A DNA stretch of 64,000 bases from Lasiosphaeris hirsuta (lineage: Eukaryota > Ascomycota > Sordariomycetes > Sordariales > Lasiosphaeriaceae), in assembly GCA_030549175.1 (NCBI GenBank), contig JAUKUA010000006.1, positions 496,001 through 560,000 on the forward strand, written 5' to 3'. Shown here piece by piece: positions 55,431 to 64,000 of this stretch. Below the pieces are notes generated by a model. That model did not search any database and was not told where the DNA came from. It saw only the letters and a program-made list of their open reading frames with translations. The position numbers were made by a program, and so were the translations under genes. The first letter of the stretch is position 1; each line of letters starts with the position of its first letter.

Positions 55431-58400
55431 ATGACTGAAAACCAATTGATGCACATTGAGAGCAATGCGAGTGTGGCGGCACCACATGCCGATAAAACCA
55501 ATAGCAATCCAGTGCAGACTAGGAGCCATCAAGCCTGTCGACATCTAGCCAGAAATATTGGTGCCCAAGCGCTTCATGAACAGAAGTTTGCGTGGGCAGC
55601 AGACGACGAAACCAAGAGAGGACGGCAGTTTATGGCCACCAACCTCTACCCGAGACTTTTCTACACCTTTTCAGATGTGATTGTTTTTGTTCGGACTCAA
55701 CAGTAAGCCAAGCTACTCCTCTAGATTCCTCTTCCAGCTCGACACTTCCGGAGCTGCTAACACTGGAAATGCCACTAACCGTGTGCCCCAGGTCCGTGGA
55801 GAGCGTCTTTGAGGGTCTTATCACCTGGCCTGTTCAAGCAATTGAGAAGTCTTCAAATTAACCGCTTTTGCCTCACGCAGTCATCATTCTAAACGCCTCC
55901 AAGCAGAGTGACGACATTGGTTATTGGGATGTAACATCTAGCACCCAAAGTATGCTCGAGAGCCTGGCCGACACAACTCACCGAAACCCCCACTTCATAC
56001 AGCGGGCGAGGTTTTGGTCAGAAAAGGATAAGATCGTTGACACACTTGAAGAGCTAGTTCTCTGCTATTATAGCTCCGTCCAGTTATGCTCATCCAGTGC
56101 CTCATCTATAATGCTAATATCTCGAGGTGGCTTCAGTGCACGCCCCGATGCTCTTTCAAAAATTACCTAATGCTAAATCGGGAAGTAGATCGTGCGGATG
56201 CCTGATGACGAACGCCCACAGCTCATGGCCGAAGAGGTCGGAAAACTGCATAGTACTATCACAATGGCATGCATTGCAGCCCGGTCTACCCGGCAGAACC
56301 TCAACATGCTTCTCGATGTTGACTATATGCAACAGTACCTCGTCGACGCCTTCAAACATTATTCAGCTTCACTCACCACGGCTTTCAACTTTGCCCAGGT
56401 GCCAATATCGCACCACAACCATCCCACATACCTTTACAGGTAATATCACGAAGCTTGCACTGAGCATCATGGAGCTCTGGTCGTCCAGACACAGCACCCG
56501 TTATCTCTTGCAGGAAATCAGCTACTTGACTGCATCATGCTTGACTCTGTCCGTCGTCAAGCCAAGGGCTTCGCAGAAGACATTTTCCCTCACTATGTCA
56601 AACAGCTTCGAGTAGCCTGCACCCTCTTCTACACTGACTACTGGCCCTGTGAGTTTTCTTTGAAGGACGGCACCAAGTGTGTCGATGTCCTCAACTTGCA
56701 CGGCTCTAAAGGACATTAAGCACTATAAGGCAATGTCATTGTGGTTGGCGATCATGTATGTTCTACCCCCACTAGACGAACTTATCGAATAGTACACAAC
56801 AACAGTATATTTTTGCCTCCATGACCTTCTACACAGTCTTGAGAAACAACTTCTACCCGAGATCCAACATTACCGCCAGCCCATCAGAACAGCCGCAGCA
56901 ATCCATCATCAGATAATTCTGCTTACCTTCATAGGCCACATCGCCGCCGACAAAACACCTCAGCCATTGACTCATGCCTTGTTGCACAACCACACACAGC
57001 CTGCTTTTGTTGTCTTTTTTTTGAGCAGGCTGAGCACTCTCTCCCTTGCGGACACATCATATGTACATCCTGCCTTTGCCTCTACGGACAAGAGGTGGGC
57101 AACGACGTGCAGACTTCCGGCTGCCCATTTGAGACGTCAACAGGAGAGTGGCCTGGACCTCACTATATTCGCCTGCAACCTAAAACCGCCGGCGTCCACG
57201 TTTTGTGTCTCGACGGGTAGGTAAATTACCTACTAACTACAATCCCTGTTTATATATGTACACGTACACGCCTTGGGGGGGTACCCGACTAAATCATATG
57301 AGGTGACTGACTTCGATTCTTCGTGGCAGGGGCGGAATCCGCGGAATTGTCAAGCTCGAAGTCCTCCGACGTATAGAGCAGGGTCTTGGGAGAGAGCTGA
57401 GGATTCAGTCCTTCTTTGATCTGATCGTTGGTACTAGGTAGGGGGCACAGGTCGTATGGGTGCATAGGAAGTCTACACTCATACCGTTACTAACATGGAT
57501 TTTCTCTAGCACTGGTAGTCTAGTCGCCCTTGGGCTGGGTGAGATGGGTTGGGTGGTCGGCGAGTCCATTGACAAGTTTGTAGAGCTCTGTGGTAGAGCA
57601 TTCAAAAAGCGACCACTGAGCAAGGTCCCAGTTTTCGGGTGGCTTGTAAACCACGACCACCATTCCAAGTACCGAAAAACCGCCCTCGAGGAGTCTCTAA
57701 TCTCTTGCTTCACGGACGAACATTGCCTATCTTTTTGGAGGGACTCGGGACCCTTGGGGATCCAAGATACCACACGTCAACGTTGCCGTGGTGGCAGCTT
57801 CCATCACTCTGGGAAAGGCAATAAATAGTATTAGCAAATTACAACCGAAGCGAGAACGGCCAGCAGAGAAGCAAGTACTAGACCGATTTTTATTACTCCT
57901 CATATTTTCCGAACACAATGTAGATTGTCCGCTAACCTAAAGACATTCACCTCCCCCTCGCAGCTGGCTACATCTTTAAGAGACTAGAGATAGTGGCAGA
58001 GGAACTCAAAGTATGGGAAGAGTGAGTGGGAGCATTCTTCCAACCCGAACTCCTCAACATAACAGCTTCTTTTATCTACCTATATAGAGCACGTGCTACG
58101 TCGGCAGCGCCCGAATATTTCAAGTCCTTTTACCACAAAGCATCCGAGTCGACATACGTTTGACGGCGCCATCTACCACAATAACCCAGTGCGGATTGCC
58201 GATTCAGAGCGGCAGCTATTGTGGCCCAACGTCTACCATCCCGATCTCATGCTATCCATCGGTACTACGATGCCCAAGGAGCAGCCCAAGCCTCCGCCTA
58301 AGGAAAAGGCCCCTGTCCTGAAAGGTGCTATCGCGTACTTGAAGAGGAGGATTAGCCTCCTGAATGCCACCGTCGCCGCAGTCCTTGATTGTGAAAAGAC

Positions 58401-58990
58401 ATGAGTCGAGTACCTGGGTAACGTGAGGTCAGGCATGGGCGACTAAGCCGAGCAAAAGCTCTTCCGTCTCAACCCCGCCATAGCAGATGTTTCCGAAATT
58501 GGATGCAACGAATGAGGTATCTGTGGTACAGTCACAAGTCAAGGAAGCCCTAGCCGCGGATCTTGGTTCTCAAATCGATTTACTCTGCCATCGACTGATT
58601 GCCTCGTTATTTTACTTCGAACCAGACAAATACGAGACGTCCATGCCGTCAATCAAGGGTATGTCTTGAAGAAAGAAAAAAAAGAAAAAAAAAAAAAAGT
58701 TCTGCGTGCAGCCCACCAATACTTTATGTTAGTTTCAGGCTATAGCCGGTAGATTACTTACCTATATGTCCAAGGCTAACAACTGGTGCCGCATCTCGCG
58801 GGATTCTACAGGCCATATTGCGTGTCGCTTGCCTCGCCACTCTGAAGACCTTAAAGCACTAGGCCGACATCTCTTGGGTTGCTGGTAAATTCCTCAAAGA
58901 AGACCGTTCTCCTTCGAACTTTACAGTGATCACAGCAGCAAAAGGCGGGCTCCTAAAGAGATCCCATGGTCTTTGCAGTCTACGAGGACA
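55431..58990 (+). pseudogene. Patatin-like phospholipase NLR-type gene, degenerate
   Basis: Exon-like pieces in order match a family of long fungal patatin proteins: LYPRLFYTFSDVIVFV, then (after a GTAAGC...CCCCAG intron) VEKSSN-stop-PLLPHAVIILNAS where TAA replaces the CAA of NQP, a RARFWSEKDKIVDTLEELVLCYYSS segment, EEVGKLH, a RING-like CFCCLFFEQAEHSLPCGHIICTSC, the patatin start CLDGGGIRGIVKLEVLRRIE, the nucleophile FFDLIVGTSTGSLVAL, ARATSAAPEYF, the catalytic-Asp motif DGAIYHNNP, and a C-terminal LIASLFYFE. Patatin lipases release fatty acids; in fungi this architecture behaves as an immune-type effector. The nonsense codon plus frameshifts (near 56540 and 57730) argue for a pseudogene, although the active-site motifs are preserved. 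Exon borders are approximate. Confidence 0.75.
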
Positions 58991-59867
58991 ACGCAAACAA
59001 TTCAATCAAGCAGTCCACGGCCTTTCGTAACAACCGTTTTGGACCCCCATCGATTCCACCGAATCCAGTTGTTGGATTATCCACATGACTTGGCATGTGG
59101 TTGAGCCCCCACTAGTTGTGGCGCGGATCCACCTCAGGGGGTAGCATGGGCACCAAGAGCAGAGATTTCCTATTTCCAAAGGATTTTCCAGAGCCAGACA
59201 GCTCTCTAGACACGACACAATACAGCCAATTCAGCCTATCTGCGCGCAAGTGATCAAATCCAACACCAAGTGTGCACTGTTACCGACAAACCCCTCCCCC
59301 ATGTTGCTCCTGACCTGTTACTGAGGTTATCGAAATGAATGTCTACCGGAATTTTCTCCTCGCCCTTAAGAACCAGTATAGCCCTAGCGTTAACATGGCT
59401 GGCGTAGCTAGGAGTCAAAGTCCAGTCAATCTTATCGTGGATTTGGTCAATATGACGACCCGCAGGCTGTCACTTGGGCCGGCACGGACCGACCCAACCC
59501 CAGCAGCGGTCACAGTGCATAGTGATGTGCGAACCGGAGTGAACAGTCTGATCAGTACTAAGACCACCAATTACACTGAGCAAGGTACAAGTTACCTTAT
59601 GATAGCATAGTATACGTACCATCATCGTTGCCCACGATGGATCGTGAAGGCCAGACAGTCACCATCATGAAGATAAGGTCTGTGTTGGCTGCTGTAGCAC
59701 GCAATTGATGTCTCTCCTCCCTGCCCGCCGTGCCTCCTTGACCATCTCCCAAATCTACACAGTGCCAAAACAGAAGGGATTAAAGCAGCGACTGCCAAAA
59801 CTGGCACGCGACTCAACGCTGAGCCAGCTCCACACTTGTTCTTTTTTCCCCAACCCGGCGAGACTTG
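58991..59867. other. Relic-rich DNA without a recognised gene
   Basis: An open frame 59335-59610 exists on the plus strand but matches nothing I know. The stretch lies between the patatin pseudogene and the DUF3435 5' end. Confidence 0.35.
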
Positions 59868-60092
59868 GAGGACAGAGGGTAACTTAAGTCTCCAGTGGTT
59901 AGCTAAGCAATACGAAAATGGAAGATGGAAGGAAAGACTGCTTATTTTTCGAAAAGGGGACTTATTTTGACCATCTTTATATATGGGCCTAATTCTGGGC
60001 CCACTCGGCTAAAGTTGAAGCAATTCAGCATACTGCGGCGCAGCCCGCCGAAAAATGTGAGCAATGTCAAGTGCGCGAGGTACGAAAAAGGA
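59868..60092 (-). repeat. Copy B of DUF3435-element 5' end
   Basis: Aligns with 2592-2868 in the same orientation but without the TGAGCC-rich insertion. Only the upstream region and perhaps twenty codons of the recombinase gene survive; left of 59868 the two copies diverge completely. Thus the recombinase body was lost here. Confidence 0.75.
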
Positions 60093-60096
60093 AACC

Positions 60097-60640
60097 CGCC
60101 ACGGTCGTTCTGCGAGGCACTGCTGGTATCCATGAAAAAAGGTTCTGTCCAGCGTCTGGAGATGCGTCTTGCCCAAATTAGAACACAGCTCGACACAGCT
60201 CTGCTCGCCACTCTACAGATTCACATGAGCGGATTTTCATCACCAGACAGGCCCGCCGATCTTCCAGACACCGCGACCTTCATGCGAGAGCTAAAGGATT
60301 AGCAGCTCGGACTCGTGCAAGACTTGCAGTCCCATAACTGGCTCGCCGGTGACAGCTCCCGTGTAGCAGCATTCTCCGCCAGTGTGCCGATGCTGCATTC
60401 CGCGCCCAACGAAATGGAGTCTTTTGCTGGCGTGATTCTTAGGTTGTTGGAGTTCGATGCGTGGAAGCAAAGAGAAGATAGCATTGCGGAGGCACACCAA
60501 AAAGACGTTCGGCTGAGTGTTTGACAAATCACCGATACCCGTGCATGACTGGGACGCTCAAATCCAGGTCATGTATGTCGTCTCGGAGAGTAAAGTTGTC
60601 TAATATCAATGTGTCTTGTCAGCTGGGAGTGCTTTATCAA
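60097..60640 (+). pseudogene. NLR N-terminal/linker relic
   Basis: Directly after the DUF3435 repeat, the plus strand encodes SVQRLEMRLAQIRTQLDTALL, a TAG at 60300-60302, then QLGLVQDLQ, FAGVILRLLEFDAWKQREDS and IAEAHQK. The last two resemble the segment preceding the NACHT domain of fungal NLRs (LxFxxMxxRxxxIxxAHxxTFxWIF). A frameshift then leads to TFG-stop-VFDKSPI, where TGA stands for the usual Trp. No Walker A is found downstream. Interpretation as a truncated, mutated NLR is reasonable but rests on short motifs. Confidence 0.5.
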
Positions 60641-60828
60641 CACAAGGACACTGGTGTCAAACTACGGGCAGCCAAGTAGGCCCCCGTGGGGTTTTTGGTG
60701 CCCTCGGCCAGAGGGTGCATTGTTGAATGGGTTTGCAATCTACAGAAAAACTCGCACAAAGGGTCATGGTTGAGAGATGTGCTTGGTGTTCAGATACAAA
60801 GTGTATAGAAGCCATGGTAAGGACAGGA

Positions 60829-62985
60829 TCACGCAACGGCGGCCAGGGATACCGCGCACTCCTTGATCATGAGGGAAGCCCCCTCCAGCTTGATGTAAGC
60901 CTGGGTAGCCTTGATGGTGTTGTCCATAGCAGCAACATCATCCAGCTCGCCGAGCGACATTTCCTCCCTCTTCTCGAGGTACACCCACTTGTAGGTGCCG
61001 TCATCCTGCAGCACGTAGTCGGGGCATCCATCACCAATATTGAACCTCCAGTACTTCTTCTCGGTCGGCTTGGGCGAGAAGGCGTTGATGAGGGACCGGA
61101 AGAGGATGTTGACCATCTCGGTATTGGTGGCGATGCTGGCCATTCCTTTGGCCAGGCCGATGACGTTGGAGGCCGTTGCGTCGGGTAGCGTCTCGCTCTT
61201 TGCCGTGCCTGTTCCGATGCTCAGGAAGCAGTTGACAGGGCGAGTTGGGCCAAAGACGGCCAGAGTCTCGTTCCAAAGCCTATGCATGCATCAGCCAAGT
61301 GAAATTGGGGGGAAGAATACATGAGATGGAAAACACACCAGCCGAGAGGGTTGTTGGCCTGCAGTCCGCCGTCGAGGAAGGTGTAACTGCCAACCGTCAG
61401 GGGAAGGAAGTACGTCGGCGCTGCCGAAGTTGCCCGGCATGCCTCCCAAAGCTTGATGTTGGCAAGATCAGGCTTCTCGAGGGGGTCCTTCAGCTCGTAC
61501 GACCGAAGCGTTACTGGCGCGTGGTTGTTTGCCCCATCTTTGTTGACAGCCATTAGGAAGCTGTACATGCTCAGAGATTAACAGTGCCCATTGAATAATA
61601 CCAAGGCTTCACTTACACCCTGCATCCTGAACTGGAGTCCTGCTTCTTAGGGTCAAGGAGCAGTGTCTTGTCAGGGTCGCCAATCTTCTCCAGGATGAGA
61701 TCCTTGATGACCTTCTCCAACGGAGCAGCATCCCACTTCTCGCCGCTCCATGCAGCTTTAATCGCTTGGCCCTTCTTCTCCCAATAGCCCTGCTCGGGAA
61801 AGACAACCTTCATGAACTTGTTGTAGTACTTGATGCACTCCGTGATGTCCATCTTCATGCGCCCGAGCATCACGGCAATAAAGCTACGTTATTTCGTCAG
61901 ATCAGAACGATGGCTGGCGCTTGATAGAGTGCTTACCCGCCAGTGCTCGTGCCACCAATGATATCGAATACCTCGTACGGCTTCTTGCCAGGGTGTGCCT
62001 TTTTCATGACAGTATCGAGTAGCATGAGTGCGGCAATGCCACGGACACCGCCTCCGTCTGCATCGGCACTCCGGTCAGTATTCTGTCCATAACATCGAGG
62101 ACACAGTTGCAACATACCAAGGGACAGAACACGTAGCGGAGCTTTCTCCGAAGACCCCATCCTCCCTGCCGTGAAGAAGTCTTGGGAGACTTGCGCAATC
62201 TCCATGGTCTGCATGGAGCTGTTGACCTCCTGAAAGATGTTCTGCACCGCATTGATAGAGCTGACAACGTTCCCATAGGAGAGTGGCTCTCGTTCGACTC
62301 GGGGGTTCTGTTAGTGTACTACCCGGGTATCGTCATTGGGGATTCTTACTTGTCTCACCCAACTCGATCTTGAGGTAACCAGACCTCGCATGGATCTCCC
62401 ACGCGGCAAACCGGACGGCGAGACGCACCGCAATGACATTGCCGTCTTCGAGCAGGCGGAACATGTCGTGGTTCGGACCAAACTTAGCCCCGGCTATCTA
62501 AGACTGAAGTCAGGACACATTGAAGCGCGACATGGTTTCACACAGAGACCTACCCAGTCGTACTCGGCCTCTGCCAGAAAGTTCCTGTGGCTGCTCCAGG
62601 CAAGAGTCACGCCGTCCTTGGACTTGGGCACCGTGGCCAACGGATTCTCCATGATGGCCAGCTCAAACCAGGTCCACGTTCCGCCGTTTGCATCACTGAC
62701 CCAGCCCTGGTCGTGAGACTCAGCAAAGAGCTGCACGCTGTGGATCTTCTTGATCGTCTCGGCGTCGAGCGGCTTCGTGCACCCTGTTAGATTGTCTTCT
62801 TGAAGTTTCGGGATCATCGAACATACCGGCGTCTGAAACCAAGTCTCGTAGTGGAATTGGTTGTCTTCGGACTCGATGGAATGCTCCTCAAAGTCAGATT
62901 TGACGACATATGTTCCGGTCGGGGTATCCGAAGTGTCCTCGGGGAGGACGGGGAGGGCCTCAAGGCTGGCGACGTTGACACCCAT
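60829..62985 (-). CDS. Patatin-like phospholipase, seven exons, intact
   Basis: Exons 62985-62554, 62497-62350, 62297-62118, 62057-61937, 61883-61617, 61560-61339 and 61279-60829 give 606 residues with all phases matching. The patatin domain starts at RVLSLDGGGVRGIAALML (oxyanion loop, 254-260), has the nucleophile Ser291 in GGTSTGGF, the RATSAAPTYF stretch and the catalytic Asp446 in FLDGGLQANNP. The N-terminal 240 residues, with KPLDAETIKKIHSVQLFAE and TWTWFELAIMENP, form a family-specific region of unknown role. Patatin/iPLA2-like enzymes hydrolyse phospholipids with a Ser-Asp dyad. No signal peptide, so cytosolic or membrane-peripheral. It converges with the degenerate patatin gene at 55.4-59 kb but is not a recent copy of it. 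Confidence 0.92.
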
Positions 62986-63966
62986 GATGTAGCTTAAAAG
63001 GGGGCAAGCTCTTGGTGATTTGGGGGAGGGCTCGAGATAATTCCAACTGATGAATACTCAACCTCGGGACCAGGAGAACACGCCAGACGCTTAAATAAGT
63101 AATCTCTACTCTCCCAAGAGTATCCATTAGCATCAATCGGGCACAAGGTGCCGTACATAACTAGATCGCATTGTGGATATGCGCGGGCTGGCTGAAAGAC
63201 CCGAATAGGGCTGGGGTCATTGGTGGTTCTAGGCTTATCCTGTATGTGACCCTGTAAGTGATCCCAGCCAAGTCTTGCAGAAGTTTATTGGCGGCGCTGA
63301 AGACGGCCAAAACCGTGTTCTAGACTGCAGATTGTGGATAACAGCCAGCCACAGCCCACCAAAAACTGTTTGGGGGCATTAGTCGGACCGGGGGCTGCTC
63401 TTTTGAGTTTTTTTTGTCAAATGGGATCGAGGCCTAGAACTCCGCGTTGCAGTTCAGCTGTCGACGTGCTGCTGGCATCTAGAATCCCCTCCTGCGTCAA
63501 GACGCAGATAGCGCTATCAAGAGAGGTTGACGCAGTCGAGAGGCTAACTTGAAGTACGAGGTGGTTGGGCAAAGCACTAGTATGTTGTGTAACGACCCAG
63601 CGCCGCCACAAAACGGCAATTTGGCTAATATCGGTGAGCACAGCACTTCAGAGAGAGCAAATTAGAAAAGTGTCCAAGTTTGGAAATGTGGCGAGTAGAA
63701 GGGGAGGGGTTGTGGGACCTTTACAATCTTCAAATTCAAAAGTCCCTTCAAAAGCTGCAAGAGGCTGAGAGTCTTCAAGACAAAATCGTCTGTAAATTCA
63801 ACAGTTCTGATGATGACGGCAGTGAGATAGGGAGTTGATGAACCCAAGGTACCCAGTTAATTAGGTCTAGTTCGGTTCTGGCATGAGTTAGCTTGGGGAC
63901 CGCAATGCTCAGATGAAGGGGCCCGAGTTACCTATCAACAAGTTTTATCAAACCATCTTTCAACAA
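62986..63966. other. Intergenic region between patatin gene and tRNA
   Basis: Promoter of the patatin-like gene at left; AT-rich further right, with no recognised gene. Confidence 0.4.
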
Positions 63967-64000
63967 GGCTAGTTGGTTGAGTGGTAACAATCTCGCGTTG
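63967..64000 (+). tRNA. Partial tRNA, probably tRNA-Pro (UGG), cut by window end
   Basis: GGCTAGT, a D arm GTTG/CAAT around AGTGGTAA, and the 5' anticodon stem CTCGC are visible. The loop reads G-T-TG at the cut, which fits anticodon UGG, and the overall shape follows fungal tRNA-Pro (GGCTGGT...GTGGT...CTCGC). The 3' half is outside the window. Confidence 0.45.

Noticed and set aside
62298..62349. Alternative 42-nt intron in the patatin-like gene ending at AACAG
   Set aside because: It breaks the reading phase; the acceptor ten bases further (CCGAG) gives GETIEREPLSYGN in frame.
1..64000. CRISPR arrays, rRNA genes, bacterial-type operons
   Set aside because: None seen; gene structure and introns are those of a fungal nuclear genome.

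Overview
The window is nuclear DNA of a filamentous ascomycete (Pezizomycotina, probably Sordariomycetes). Short 46-112 nt GT-AG introns with CTAAC/CTGAC-like branch sites, intron-bearing tRNAs, lineage-typical families (HET, NACHT-WD40 NLR, DUF1996, DUF7025-AAA, Ndc10-like and DUF3435 recombinases) and transposon copies with TAG/TAA at glutamine positions (as left by repeat-induced point mutation, RIP) all point there. No prokaryotic operon structure is present.

Layout. 0-5 kb: gene graveyard with a broken HET gene, a decayed DUF3435 (Starship-captain-type) recombinase, an HNH-like fragment and a low-complexity relic. 5.3-11.4 kb: a large ZNFX1-type SF1 helicase with CCCH, NFX1 and RZ zinc fingers. 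11.5-12.9 kb: a decayed Ndc10-like/Crypton-type element. 14.5-19.8 kb: an intact NLR (SesB-like hydrolase, NACHT, WD40). 20.1-25 kb: minus-strand GH12 endoglucanase, a C-terminally membrane-anchored protein and a trypsin-fold protein. 25.6-29.3 kb: tRNA-Ile, a small heat-shock protein with a clear heat-shock element, and a mutated Fot1/pogo transposon. 30-43.3 kb: conserved block with a DUF7025-AAA ATPase, a membrane protein of unknown role and the proteasome activator Blm10. 44.5-53.7 kb: DUF1996 secreted protein, tRNA-Phe, CAP/PR-1 protein, metallophosphoesterase, VOC protein, and a bZIP factor divergent from an arsenite methyltransferase. 54.7-60.6 kb: second graveyard (DUF5872-like fragment, patatin-NLR-like pseudogene, second DUF3435 5' end, NLR N-terminal relic). 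60.8-63 kb: intact seven-exon patatin-like phospholipase. The window ends inside a tRNA, probably tRNA-Pro.

How it fits together. Conserved housekeeping genes (Blm10, AAA ATPase, tRNAs, Hsp20) alternate with islands rich in fungal self/non-self and stress genes (HET, NLR, patatins, trypsin-fold protein, ZNFX1-like helicase) and with recombinase or transposon relics. Two pairs of relics share sequence: DUF3435 5' ends at 2.6-2.9 and 59.9-60.1 kb (same orientation), and DUF5872-like fragments at 47.0-47.2 and 54.7-54.9 kb (inverted). The most system-like arrangements are the bZIP/arsenite-methyltransferase divergent pair and the immune-type genes lying next to DUF3435 element remains. Two conserved genes (Blm10 and the trypsin-fold gene) each lack one base in a C homopolymer, which may be assembly error rather than biology.
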